From Corallococcus terminator (GTDB taxonomy: Bacteria; Myxococcota; Myxococcia; Myxococcales; Myxococcaceae), in assembly GCF_003611635.1 (NCBI RefSeq), contig NZ_RAVZ01000012.1, forward strand, positions 1 through 55,907: a stretch of DNA of 55,907 bases, written 5' to 3'. Position numbers and translations under genes: made by a program. The stretch's first letter is position 1, and the number at the start of each line of letters is the position of its first letter. The notes beneath the pieces were generated by a model. The model saw nothing but the letters and a program-made list of their open reading frames with translations, was not told the origin of the DNA and made no database searches. Positions 41,826 through 50,938 of the stretch are shown piece after piece.

Positions 41826-44368
41826 GGGTCCTGCGCCTCCTCGTAGAACAGCGCGACGCCATCGCTTCCACCCGAAGGCGGCGCCCACCCGAGCAGCTCT
41901 CCTGGCGCGGCGGTGATGCGCTCGGAGAGCGACGGCGGCGTGCCTTCGTGATGCAGCCCCTGCACCACCACCGAGCGCAGCCCTTCGATGTCCGCCAGGG
42001 CGCCATACACGTCCGACAACTGGAGGTCCGCGCCCAGCTCCACGCGGTTGGCGTCCAACAGGCCCGGTGCACGCTCCGGATCCCGGTCCACCCCCAGCCG
42101 CAGGCGCGTCTCCTGGAGCACCGTCACCGGATCCGCGCCCTTCACCACCCGCAGGAGCAGCCGCAACCGCACCTCCACGCGCTGCCGGTTCTTCAGGCGC
42201 AGCTCCACGCCAGGGGCAACCCTCGCCGCCAGGTGCGCGCCCAGGGCCTCCAGGTCCTCCCGCCCCAGGGCCGCGCCGTCCGGTCCCGACACCACCACCG
42301 TCAGCAGACGACTGCGCACGCCATCGCGGAACACGTTCGCCCGGTGCACGCCGTCGAAGACCTGCGTCAGCGCCCGCACATCCGACAGCGACACCGCTCG
42401 GTCCATCGCGCCCACCATCGCGGGCCCCCGCACCCGCGCCAGCGCCGGGTCCTCCGAGTCCGTCCCTCCGGACAACGGCAGCGGGTTGAAGGTCTTCTCC
42501 ACGCAGGGATGGGGGCTGCCCATCGCCGTCAGCCGCAGCGCCGTCCGGTTGCCTCCCACGCCCCGGCCCACGCGGTAGCGCACGCGCACCTCCGCGCCCA
42601 GCGGCAGCGCCGCGCCGTGGTCCTGGCCGCCCACCCGCAGCCTCGCGGCGCCTCCCGGCAACGGCTCCACCGCGAACACGGGCTCATCCGGCGCGGCCTC
42701 CAGGAGTGAGTCCACCGGTCGCCACGCACGACCGCCCACCGTCAGGGACACCTCGGGCCTGCGGCCTCCCGCGTGGCTCGCGTCCCGCAGCCAGGTCACT
42801 GGAGCGTGCAGCAGGGGCACCGTGCGCCGGTCCAGCGTGGGCTCGGCGACCTCCTCCACCGTGGCCCCTTCGCTGACCAGGGTGTTGTTGCCCAGCAGCA
42901 CCACCCGGTCCAACGCATACGCGCGGGACAGCGGCGGCTGGAATGTCACCTGCGTCATCGGCGTGCGCTGCCCGGCGGGCGTCTCCATGCGCACGCGAAG
43001 CACCCGCAGCGCTTCGCGGTAGATGCGCTCCGTGCCCTTGGCGCCCGCGGGGCCCAGGCGCTCCACGTCCTCCGCGAGCACCAGCCAGTCGCCCGGCCGC
43101 ACCGGGGGTTCCTGGGAGGAGAGCCCCGAGGCGTCCGTCAGGGGCTGTAGGAAGAACGTGTCCGCCCCGGCACCGGCGAGGCCCAGCGGCCGGGCCACCC
43201 CCGCCTCCGCGCCAAAGGCGATGTCCGCGCGGTTCAGCGCCTCGCTGCCCTTCAGGAGGACGAGTTGATCGCGCGCCTCCTGGATGAGGCCATTCACGAA
43301 GGCATCCAGGAACGTGACCATCCGGTCCAACCGTCGCGCGTGCGCGGCCGGGTCTTCGTCCGCGCACGGCGCCAGGGCTTCCTCCAACGCGGCGAGCGCG
43401 TCCGCCTGCCGCTTCTGGAGGTTGCGCAACTGCCGCGCGACGATCTCCTGCGACTCGGACAGCGCGCCCACCGGACGACCGGCGGGGGGCACCGCCTGGG
43501 CCACCACCTTCTGGGCCTCGCAAAGCTGCTCGCAGAGCGAGTCGAGGGTGCTCTTGCAGCCGGAGTCCCCCTCCAGGTCCAGCGTCTTCATGAGCGACGC
43601 CAGCTTGCGCGCGTCCTGTTTCGCGCGAGCCACCCGCCGCTCCTCCAGCGGTCCGTGGCGCTGCACCTCGATGCGGTCCTGGAGTCCCGCGAGCACCGAG
43701 CCGGGACCGAAGATGCCGCCCGTGGGAGCAGGGGCCCCGGGCTCGCCCGCTTCGCCCGAAGGCACCTCCGTGCCTCCCGTGCCGCCAGTCCCCCCGTTCC
43801 CGCCCGTTCCTCCGGTGCCCGTTCCGCCCGTGCCCGTTCCGCCCGTGCCCGTCCCGCCTGTCCCGGTCCCAGAGTCCGAGCCCGCGCGGGGCGGCATGAA
43901 CGCGCGCAGCTCGTTGAGTTCTGGCAGCACGCGCAGCGGTGCGAGCGTCTCGAAGGTGGCGGCCAGCTCCTCCCCTTGCGCGGAAGACGTCACCGCGAAG
44001 CCCGCCGGCAGCGTGCCGCTCACGCTCGCCTTGCACCGGAAGTGCTGGAGCCCCACCGCCGCCGTGCCAGGGCTCGGCCGGTAGCCGATGTGCCCGAGCA
44101 GCTTGGAGACGGACCCTTCCAGCCGCGCGGTGGCGAGGAAGCACTCTTCCGACCAGGCCTGCTGGTACGTCCACAGCACATGCAGCGCGAGCGCCACGCT
44201 GTCCAGCATCCCGCGCCCCAGGTCCACCGACGACGGGGCCGCGTACGCGAGCGGGTTCCACGTGGGCGCATCGTCCCCGCGGGTGAAGGTGCCGCGCGCG
44301 GTCTCACCCAGGCGCGTGCGAAGCTGTTCGTGCGACAGCGCCTGATGCACGTCGGGAACGCGGCTCAT
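41822..44368 (-). CDS. baseplate J-like protein with Gly/Thr linker (848 aa)
   Basis: Second baseplate-wedge protein (Afp11/gp6 type). The N-terminal domain (NPLAYAAPSSVDLGRGMLDS ... WSEECFLATARLEGSVSKLL) resembles the N-terminus of eCIS J proteins. Residues about 166-200 are a Gly/Thr-only linker (GTGTGG units). A helical region with paired cysteines (STLDSLCEQLCEAQK) follows to about 385. The J core is at the C-terminus (VSLSDVRALTQVFDGVHRAN, LGADLQLSDVYGALADIEGL). The start overlaps the first J gene (ATGA), so both J proteins are made together and presumably form the wedge heterodimer. Confidence 0.8.
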   Translation of the reverse strand: MSRVPDVHQALSHEQLRTRLGETARGTFTRGDDAPTWNPLAYAAPSSVDLGRGMLDSVALALHVLWTYQQAWSEECFLATARLEGSVSKLLGHIGYRPSPGTAAVGLQHFRCKASVSGTLPAGFAVTSSAQGEELAATFETLAPLRVLPELNELRAFMPPRAGSDSGTGTGGTGTGGTGTGGTGTGGTGGNGGTGGTGGTEVPSGEAGEPGAPAPTGGIFGPGSVLAGLQDRIEVQRHGPLEERRVARAKQDARKLASLMKTLDLEGDSGCKSTLDSLCEQLCEAQKVVAQAVPPAGRPVGALSESQEIVARQLRNLQKRQADALAALEEALAPCADEDPAAHARRLDRMVTFLDAFVNGLIQEARDQLVLLKGSEALNRADIAFGAEAGVARPLGLAGAGADTFFLQPLTDASGLSSQEPPVRPGDWLVLAEDVERLGPAGAKGTERIYREALRVLRVRMETPAGQRTPMTQVTFQPPLSRAYALDRVVLLGNNTLVSEGATVEEVAEPTLDRRTVPLLHAPVTWLRDASHAGGRRPEVSLTVGGRAWRPVDSLLEAAPDEPVFAVEPLPGGAARLRVGGQDHGAALPLGAEVRVRYRVGRGVGGNRTALRLTAMGSPHPCVEKTFNPLPLSGGTDSEDPALARVRGPAMVGAMDRAVSLSDVRALTQVFDGVHRANVFRDGVRSRLLTVVVSGPDGAALGREDLEALGAHLAARVAPGVELRLKNRQRVEVRLRLLLRVVKGADPVTVLQETRLRLGVDRDPERAPGLLDANRVELGADLQLSDVYGALADIEGLRSVVVQGLHHEGTPPSLSERITAAPGELLGWAPPSGGSDGVALFYEEAQDP

Positions 44369-47300
44369 CGCAGCCCTCCGCAGACGCGCACCGTGAGGAC
44401 TCCTTCGGAGCCCGGCCAGAAGCCGCCGCGCGCGGTGGCCACCTCTTCCGGACCGATGGGGATGACCCCTTCGGCCAGCCGCTCCGGCGCGTGCGACTCC
44501 AACCGCCGGAAGCGCTTCACCCGCACCGCCGTCACTCCGGCCACGCGCAGCACCGCCTGGTACAGGTCCGCGAGCTGCACATCGCCGTTCAGCCCGGAGC
44601 GGTCCGGGTCCAACAACCCTCCGTCCCCCGCGATGGCGCCCACCACCGCGTCGCGCACCCCATCCGCCTGCGCATGCGGCGCGGCGTCCACCTCCAGGTC
44701 CAGATCGAGCGGCACCCACCGGGGCGGCAGTGCCTCCACGTCCACGCCCAGCAGGCGGATCTCCTCCAGCCTCCGCCGCACGCCCGCCCACCGGCGCAGG
44801 ATTTCATCCGGGTCCAGCGTGTCCTCGTCCCGCAGCAACACAGTGACGCGGATGACGGTGCGCAGATCCCTGGCCACGACCCGCGCGGAGGCCCCAGCGA
44901 CCTCCGGCATCCGCTGGAGCAGGCTCACGTAGTCCTCGACGGTGACGGCGGACAGCGGCTCTGAAACTCCCGCCGGTGCGCGGTAGCGGATGGAGTCGAG
45001 CGATTCCGGATCGCGTCCCCCGACCGCGGGCAGCGGGTTGTCCACCCGCACCAACAGGCGCACGTCGTCCATCGACTGGTCGAGCAGCGCCCCCGCCGAC
45101 GCCGAACGCTGGGCATCCAGCGGCACCTGGAGCAGGCGCGTGAGCACGCCCTCCCCCACGTTGGCCACCGTGCCCAACCCCACGCGCAACGACAGGCCCA
45201 GTGCCGTCATGCGCGGCGGCAGCGCGGCGCCGTTGATGCCATCCCCGTACCGGAGGCTTGCGCCACCGTTGGGGGTCGCGCGCAGCACGACGACTTCATC
45301 CCCCGGTCCCTGCACGGACAGGTCCTCCACCAGCGTCCAGGGATCGTCCTCCACGCTCACCTGGAGCTGGGGCGTGCCGCGCCTCGGCTCGTCTCCCGGC
45401 AGGGGATACCCGGGGGCCTGGACGCTGATGGGATGGAAGGGCAGCACCACCTCGCGCTCACGGCTGCCGTCCACGGTGGGGGACAGCAACGCGCGCCACT
45501 GCGCGAGGCTGCGCGCGAAGGGCTCCGCTGAATCCGACTCGAAGCCTTCCGGCAACGGCGTCACCGGCAGCCCATGGTGCGCGGGCACGACGTTGCCCAG
45601 CACCACCGCACGGGGCCCCGGTATCGGATCGCCAGGGGCCAGGAAGGTCTCCGTCGCGAGCCGGCGCGGATCCCACCCGACGAAGGTCGTGTCTGTGGCG
45701 AGCGCCACCGATGTGACGCGCACCACGTGCCCACCCTCGCCGCGTCCCCGGTACAGCACCAGCCACCGGCCGGGCTCCAGCTCCGGGAACACACCCGCGA
45801 GCGTGGCCCCGGTGTCCCCCACCCGCACCGACTCCGCGAGCGGGATGGATTCCAGACGCGGGAAGTACGACAGGGGCGCTTCGGTGACGAACACCAGCGA
45901 CTGCTCCTGCGTGGAGCTGTTGGCCACCAGCGTGTCCGCCGGAAGCTCCAGCACGCCCCCTCCAGTCAGGAACTCCAGGGCCGTGGTGCCGGGAGGAAGC
46001 GAGGGCAGGTCCAGTTCCTCCAACCGTGCCTTCACCAGCGTCGCGAGCGCCTCCGCATCCAACCGGAAGCGCAGCATCGCCGTGGCGGACAGGCCGGGGT
46101 CCGGCGTGCAGTCCAGCGCGCGCGCATGGTCCTCCACGGAGCGGCGCAACCGCGCGTCCTCCAGGAAGCCCTCCACCACCGCGCGCTCCTGCTGATAGGC
46201 GAGCGAGTCCAACTGCGCAGCCACGGCCTCCAGCAACATGGTGGTGAAGTCCGCCGGCCCCCGGTCCTCCCAAGGCGCCATCACCGTGCGGGCCCGCTCC
46301 AGCATCACCGCCAGCAGCGAGCGCGCATCCCGGGCCAGGTAGTCCACCAGCGCGCCGGGCGCCGGACGCTCCGGGGCCGGAAGCCACGGGCGGGGCTGCG
46401 GGTCGCGCACGTCACACCCCGGCACCACGTCCGGAGCCCACGCCCCGACGAAGGGCGCCGGATCACGAGGACCGTCCCCCGGCACGGCCACGGCGGCGCG
46501 AGTGACCACCGCGTCCGGCACCAACCGCAGGTCCACCGTCTCCGGCGGAGGCAGGCTGCCGGTGAGCAACACCGCGGGCACGGTCGGCGTCCCCGGCGTC
46601 ACGTAGGGAAGCGGGCCCACCTCCAGGAACGGAGGCCCCGCCCCTTCGGCGAAGAGCGCGGGCGACGCGGACAGCTCCGCGTCCAGCTCCAACACGAACG
46701 GCTTGCCGACGATGGCCGTGAAGAGCGAGTCATACGCGCGCACCTCGCCCGGCCCCAGCCGGAGCCCGTGCGCGTGCCGGTGCCAGGTGAGCTGTGCCAG
46801 CAGGAGCTGTTCCGCCTGGAGCCATCCCCCGTGCACGGCTGTCCACGCTTCGGTGCGCCGCACCAGCGCCGTGCGCAGCCCGCCCTCCAGTTGCAGTGCG
46901 GTGCCGGTGATGACGAACAGCGAGCAGTCCTCGACGGTGATTTCCCCTGGGGTGCCCACGTCCAGCACGGGCTCCAGTCCCCCCAGCGGAGCGGCCACAT
47001 GCAGGCCCACCACGTCCGCGACCGACGGAAATACGGGCAGCGTCAGCGGACCGAAGACCGCCCCCGCGAGGGAGTCCAGCGCGGCGAGGAGCCAGTCCGA
47101 CCAGGCCGGGCCCGGATGCGCATCCGCGGGCACGGGCGCCGCCGACACGCGGCTCACCTCCACGTCGCGCACGCTCACCGGCTGGAGCGAAGGTCCCCCC
47201 AGCACCCGCATGCCCGTGGCCACGGTGCCACCCAGGATCTCCTCCACCTGCCCGATACTCACCTCGATGCCGCGTCCACCCAGCGCGAGCATGCCCAGCG

Positions 47301-48138
47301 CGAACGCACCCAACACCTCTCGCACGGTGAAGCCGCGCACCTGGAGCGGCCCTGACGAGCCGACCAGCAGCCCCACGCACCACTCCGACTCCAGCGCCTC
47401 CACCTCGCTGACGGACACGTCCACCGAAGAGAGACCCTCGCCCTCCTCGCGGGACACCAGCACCCGGGCCCCGACGGCGCGGGCGCCGGAGACCTTCGAC
47501 ACCGTGAGCCCGGAGAGGTCCGCGCGGAAGAGGCCCGCGAGTTCCAGGCCCACGCCCACCTGCCCGCCGTGGACCTCCCGCACCGCCACGTCCGCCCACT
47601 GCGAGCGCTGGCAGACGGCCCGCACGCCGAAGGCATCTCCGGATGAAGCCTCCACATGGGAGAGGGACAGTCCGGTGAGGTGAGCCTCCTTCGCCAGGAG
47701 CCGCAGCCCTGTCGCGTCCGAGCCCTTCGACGCCATCACCGTGAGCGAGTCGATGACCACCGTGCCGTCGGGCGACTCCACCGTCAGCGCCGTGCAATCC
47801 GCCGAAGCCGTGGCGGCCACCGACACGTCCGACACCTCCACCCGCCCGCCCTTGAGGACCACGCCCTTCGCGGACTCCTCGGCCACGACCTTCACATCCG
47901 ACAGGCCCGTCATCGTGCCGGTGAGTTCGAGCGACCCTCCATTGAGCCGCAGCGTCACACCGTCGCCGCCCCGCAGCCGCAGCGCATGCACCGGCGAGCC
48001 GATGACGAAGTCGGTGGTGAGCACGCCCACGCCCACGGGCAGCACCCACTCCACCTCGCCCGGGGGCGCGGTCTGCAACGCCGTGTTCGCCGCCTCCAGT
48101 GAATCCTCCAGCGGCAGCGTCAGGAAGAGCGCGCTCAC
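44365..48138 (-). CDS. baseplate J-like protein with N-terminal beta-helix (1257 aa)
   Basis: The GTG at 48138 overlaps the gp25 stop (GTGA). Residues 1-510 are not baseplate-like: short repeated strands with Gly/Asp turns (HALRLRGGDGVTLRLNGGSL; GRVEVSDVSVAATASADCTA) suggest a right-handed beta-helix. From about 595 the typical J N-terminal region begins (ALVDYLARDARSLLAVMLER; LLEAVAAQLDSLAYQQERAV). The C-terminal J domain includes GVSEPLSAVTVEDYVSLLQR and NGDVQLADLYQAVLRVAGVT. Usual members have 600-900 residues, so the beta-helix is an addition that would project from the baseplate rim. All parts are in one intact frame. Confidence 0.85.
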   Translation of the reverse strand: MSALFLTLPLEDSLEAANTALQTAPPGEVEWVLPVGVGVLTTDFVIGSPVHALRLRGGDGVTLRLNGGSLELTGTMTGLSDVKVVAEESAKGVVLKGGRVEVSDVSVAATASADCTALTVESPDGTVVIDSLTVMASKGSDATGLRLLAKEAHLTGLSLSHVEASSGDAFGVRAVCQRSQWADVAVREVHGGQVGVGLELAGLFRADLSGLTVSKVSGARAVGARVLVSREEGEGLSSVDVSVSEVEALESEWCVGLLVGSSGPLQVRGFTVREVLGAFALGMLALGGRGIEVSIGQVEEILGGTVATGMRVLGGPSLQPVSVRDVEVSRVSAAPVPADAHPGPAWSDWLLAALDSLAGAVFGPLTLPVFPSVADVVGLHVAAPLGGLEPVLDVGTPGEITVEDCSLFVITGTALQLEGGLRTALVRRTEAWTAVHGGWLQAEQLLLAQLTWHRHAHGLRLGPGEVRAYDSLFTAIVGKPFVLELDAELSASPALFAEGAGPPFLEVGPLPYVTPGTPTVPAVLLTGSLPPPETVDLRLVPDAVVTRAAVAVPGDGPRDPAPFVGAWAPDVVPGCDVRDPQPRPWLPAPERPAPGALVDYLARDARSLLAVMLERARTVMAPWEDRGPADFTTMLLEAVAAQLDSLAYQQERAVVEGFLEDARLRRSVEDHARALDCTPDPGLSATAMLRFRLDAEALATLVKARLEELDLPSLPPGTTALEFLTGGGVLELPADTLVANSSTQEQSLVFVTEAPLSYFPRLESIPLAESVRVGDTGATLAGVFPELEPGRWLVLYRGRGEGGHVVRVTSVALATDTTFVGWDPRRLATETFLAPGDPIPGPRAVVLGNVVPAHHGLPVTPLPEGFESDSAEPFARSLAQWRALLSPTVDGSREREVVLPFHPISVQAPGYPLPGDEPRRGTPQLQVSVEDDPWTLVEDLSVQGPGDEVVVLRATPNGGASLRYGDGINGAALPPRMTALGLSLRVGLGTVANVGEGVLTRLLQVPLDAQRSASAGALLDQSMDDVRLLVRVDNPLPAVGGRDPESLDSIRYRAPAGVSEPLSAVTVEDYVSLLQRMPEVAGASARVVARDLRTVIRVTVLLRDEDTLDPDEILRRWAGVRRRLEEIRLLGVDVEALPPRWVPLDLDLEVDAAPHAQADGVRDAVVGAIAGDGGLLDPDRSGLNGDVQLADLYQAVLRVAGVTAVRVKRFRRLESHAPERLAEGVIPIGPEEVATARGGFWPGSEGVLTVRVCGGLR

Positions 48139-48509
48139 GGAGGCGCCTCCAGCGTCCGGCGGAACAGCTCCGCGTGCTCCTCGCCCGTCGCCAGCAGCGT
48201 GTAGAGGATGTCCACGTAGAGGGTCGCGTCCTCGGCGGTCACCTTCACCGCGTCCAGCCGCACCTGCTCGCGCATGAACTCCTGCACGTTGAGGCGGATG
48301 ATGTACTCGGCCGCCGCGGCGGCTTCCGGGCTCGCCGCGCCGAAGACCATCTTCTGCACGCCGCACCCGAAGCGCGGCCGGTTCACGCGTTCCCCGGGCA
48401 GCGTGAAGAGCAGTTGCTCCAGTTGCTGCCGGATGACCTGCGCGGGCCCCACGGTGCGAGGCGTGCCCAGGTCTCCCAACTGGAAGGGGAAGTGCAGACC
48501 GCGACCCAT
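48135..48509 (-). CDS. GPW/gp25-family baseplate wedge protein
   Basis: A 124-aa lysozyme-like gp25 protein (Afp9 type), a conserved baseplate component that nucleates the sheath. It has a family-typical N-terminus (GLHFPFQLGDLGTPRTVGPA), the core IRQQLEQLLFTLPGERVNRP followed by FGCGVQKMVFG, and a C-terminal strand LYVDILYTLLATGE. The EPR motif of classical gp25 is represented by GERVNRPRFG. Length is normal. The ATG is read from within the hub stop codon (TGATG), and its stop overlaps the J gene. Confidence 0.9.
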   Translation of the reverse strand: MGRGLHFPFQLGDLGTPRTVGPAQVIRQQLEQLLFTLPGERVNRPRFGCGVQKMVFGAASPEAAAAAEYIIRLNVQEFMREQVRLDAVKVTAEDATLYVDILYTLLATGEEHAELFRRTLEAPP

Positions 48510-49696
48510 CACGCCACCCCGTTGAGCGCGTCGCGCGCCAGGTCCACATCCACTTCGTAGCGGGCCAGGGCCTCCGCCCACACCCAGCGGTGCCGGGCGC
48601 CGCGCACGTACCACGTGCCGTCCATCAGCTTGCCCGCCCCCACCAGCCCCACCGGACGCCGCGCCCGGAGGATGCGCTCGTAGCGCAGGCCCTGCACCGT
48701 GCCGTTCGCCTCCGCCAGCCAGTCCGCCTCGCGGTAGTCCGCCCACGCCAGGTTCTCCACCTCCGGCACGTCGTGCGGCACGTCCACGTACTGCAACCCC
48801 ACCGCCGTCACGTCGGGCCGCTTGGGCAGCACCGCCGCCATGCGCGCCTTCAGGATGTCCGCGCGGCTGGTGCTCCCCATGCGCGGAAAGCGCGGCGCGG
48901 ACACCGTGGCGGAGCGGATGCGCCGGGTGCGCTCGTCGATGTGCGCGCCCCTCAGCTCCGTGGGCCGGTGGCTCTCCCACCGCGCCTTGAGCTCCATGAC
49001 CGACGGCGTGGAGCGCGGCAAGAGCGACAGGTCCGGCTGCTTCGGCGCCTCTGGCCGGGGCAGGTGGAAGTGGCCCACGCACTCCGCCGCCGCGTTGGCG
49101 CCCGCGCCCACCGGGCCCGGCTTGCGCTCCACGAACGCCTCATACCCGTTGCGCCGCGCGAGCCACCGGAGGAGCGCCGCGTCCGTGCCGCGCTGGAGCA
49201 CCACCGCGCGCGCCGCATCCCGCACCGGCGCCGTCTCCTGCACGTCCAGCGCGAAGCCATACTCACCGTAGAGCTGCCGGACGATGCCCGCGTCGGACAG
49301 GTCGCTGAACGAACGCGTGCGCTCCTCCAGATGCATCAGGCACGACGCGTCCAGCCCGTACAATTCCAGCGACGAGTCCGGCACCCGCGACGGGCCGAAG
49401 TACGGCTCCACGGCGGTGATGTACCCGTCGAACACCACCTCCTCCACGTCCGGCGCCTCGCTGTCCGGCGCGCCCAGCCCGAAGCTGATGGTGATGCGCT
49501 TGAGCAGTTGGAAGCGCCCGTCCGCCAGCGCGTCCCAGTCCCCGGCGTCCGTGGGCGACATGTCCAGCGACAGGTGGAAGGACGACGCGTCGTCGGTGCG
49601 CTCGTCCACCTCCAGGCGCGACACCCGTCCCCGGGCATCCGTCATCGGCTGCCCGTCGATCCATAGCTGGAGGAACGCCGCGCGTTGCTCCGCCAT
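48509..49696 (-). CDS. gp27/late control D-like hub protein
   Basis: A 395-aa baseplate hub (N-terminal half of Afp8, VgrG-like without the spike). It opens with AAFLQLWIDGQPMTDARGRV and the beta-barrel region FQLLKRITISFGLG ... VVFDGYITAVEPYFG. Domain 2 includes DAGIVRQLYGEYGFALDVQE and ALLRWLARRNGYEAFVERKP, the usual gp27/GPD signature. It ends in a domain with GTWYVRGARHRWVWAEALAR. The gp5-like part expected next is absent and lies at 28771-29958. The start is in TGATG with the LysM gene. Confidence 0.85.
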   Translation of the reverse strand: MAEQRAAFLQLWIDGQPMTDARGRVSRLEVDERTDDASSFHLSLDMSPTDAGDWDALADGRFQLLKRITISFGLGAPDSEAPDVEEVVFDGYITAVEPYFGPSRVPDSSLELYGLDASCLMHLEERTRSFSDLSDAGIVRQLYGEYGFALDVQETAPVRDAARAVVLQRGTDAALLRWLARRNGYEAFVERKPGPVGAGANAAAECVGHFHLPRPEAPKQPDLSLLPRSTPSVMELKARWESHRPTELRGAHIDERTRRIRSATVSAPRFPRMGSTSRADILKARMAAVLPKRPDVTAVGLQYVDVPHDVPEVENLAWADYREADWLAEANGTVQGLRYERILRARRPVGLVGAGKLMDGTWYVRGARHRWVWAEALARYEVDVDLARDALNGVA

Positions 49697-49974
49697 CAGG
49701 GCTTCTCCGGGATGAACAGCACCGTGCCCGGCTCCAGGAGCGACTCGGGGACGAAGGTGGGGTTGGCGTCCACGATGCGCCACGCCTGGAACGGGTCGCT
49801 GAAGTAGCGCTGCGCGAGCAGGTCCAACCGGTCCCCCGCCGCCACCTTGTGCAGCAGGGCCGTGGCCTGACGGGGCGCCACGCGAGGCATGTACAGCGAC
49901 ACCGTGGCGCCACCCGCGCCCAGGGGCACCGCGTACATCGGCTGATCCTTGTTCCGGGACGAGGGGTCGCTCAT
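49696..49974 (-). CDS. LysM-domain protein, baseplate (Afp7 C-terminal-like)
   Basis: A 92-aa protein with one LysM domain: HKVAAGDRLDLLAQRYFSDP and IVDANPTFVPESLLEPGTVL. In Afp7/Pvc7-type proteins a LysM domain follows the tube-contacting domain (phage gp53/X-like role at the baseplate hub); here it is encoded separately, 5 bp after the Afp7-like gene. The N-terminal 35 residues are a linker. The stop overlaps the hub start. Confidence 0.85.
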   Translation of the reverse strand: MSDPSSRNKDQPMYAVPLGAGGATVSLYMPRVAPRQATALLHKVAAGDRLDLLAQRYFSDPFQAWRIVDANPTFVPESLLEPGTVLFIPEKP

Positions 49975-49979
49975 GGCCG

Positions 49980-50708
49980 TCAGACCGTGCCGTTCGATTT
50001 GAGTCCGGGCTCCAGCGCCTGGGCGATGAGGGTCTGCGCGTCCGCGCCCTTCACCGCCGCCAGGTCCTCCATCTCCAGCCGCTGATCCCTCAGGTTCTTG
50101 AAGGCCTGGGCCACCTTGCTGTTGGCCGCGTTCTCCCCCACCTCCAGGATGCGCATGCGCAGGTCCACCTCCGCGCGCAGCGGGAACAGCCCGGTGTCGA
50201 AGCGCTGCTCCACGATGGTCATCCCGGTGATGATCACCGGGAACTTGCGCGGCCCCAGCAGCAGCAACAGCTCCGTGGGATTGAGCGACACCAGCTTCGT
50301 CGCGGGCTTCTTCTCCTCCTCCCCCGTCTGATCCTTGCCCAGCGCCATGCCCTCCAGGATCGCCAGCTCCGGCAGCACGCCGGACGTGCCCGCCCACTCG
50401 CGGTCGCGCAGCAGCGCCTCCGTCACGTCGAAGATGAGCTTCAACGCAATGGTTTCGCTCTTGGCGTGCAGGCCGCCGCCGCGCTGCCCGTCGGTGAGGA
50501 CCTTGGTCTGCTCCGGCGTCTTGCCCGGCTTCGTCTCCCACTGGCCCGCACGGGTGCGCGTCACCGTCTCCGGGTTGTACTGGAAGCGCAGCGCGCGGAC
50601 GCTCGGCTCGGACGTCGTGGCGTCGGCCGTCTGCGGCAGCGTCACCAGCATGCCCCGAGCGAGCTGTTGATCGAACGCGAGGAGCGTCGGATCCAGGTTG
50701 CGCGTCAT
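49980..50708 (-). CDS. Afp7-like CIS tube/baseplate connector
   Basis: A 242-aa protein of the contractile-injection-system tube family (Afp7/Pvc7 N-terminal domain), which links the inner tube to the hub. Signature: VRALRFQYNPETVTRTRAGQ, later TIALKLIFDVTEALL and SLNPTELLLLLGPRKFPVII. The usual C-terminal LysM part has become the next gene. The start overlaps the 71-aa gene by 4 bases (ATGA). Confidence 0.85.
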   Translation of the reverse strand: MTRNLDPTLLAFDQQLARGMLVTLPQTADATTSEPSVRALRFQYNPETVTRTRAGQWETKPGKTPEQTKVLTDGQRGGGLHAKSETIALKLIFDVTEALLRDREWAGTSGVLPELAILEGMALGKDQTGEEEKKPATKLVSLNPTELLLLLGPRKFPVIITGMTIVEQRFDTGLFPLRAEVDLRMRILEVGENAANSKVAQAFKNLRDQRLEMEDLAAVKGADAQTLIAQALEPGLKSNGTV

Positions 50709-50920
50709 CCGTTGCCCCGCAGGTCACCGGACGCCTCACGCAGGGCGAGGCTCCGGGCGATGGCGTCGTTGTTCTTGTCGATGAGCGACACCATCGTCTG
50801 GGTGAACAGCTTCACCAGCTCGCGCGGGTCCTCCGGAATGGTGCGCAGCATCCACGCCAGCTCGCGCTCCAGCTCGCGGCGGGTGAGTCCGACCTGTCCA
50901 TGCACGGGGGGTGGGGCCAT
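50705..50920 (-). CDS. small helical protein, tail-like cluster (71 aa)
   Basis: A short protein with two helices (TRRELERELAWMLRTIPEDP, KLFTQTMVSLIDKNNDAIAR). No family is recognised. It stands where Afp-type clusters have a small chaperone or adaptor gene (Afp6 position), overlaps the Afp7-like gene by 4 bases and is 18 bp after the zinc-ribbon protein. Confidence 0.65.
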   Translation of the reverse strand: MAPPPVHGQVGLTRRELERELAWMLRTIPEDPRELVKLFTQTMVSLIDKNNDAIARSLALREASGDLRGNG

Positions 50921-50938
50921 GGCGTTTGGGTCCTCTCG

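Noticed and set aside
38214-41846. Long + strand open frame (about 1210 codons) opposite tail protein I
   Set aside because: Same antisense-shadow composition (Arg/Gln/His-rich), no start context, and it lies opposite a protein with a clear gpI domain.
43265-47355. Long + strand open frames opposite the two baseplate J genes
   Set aside because: No domains; composition is that of GC-rich antisense translation.
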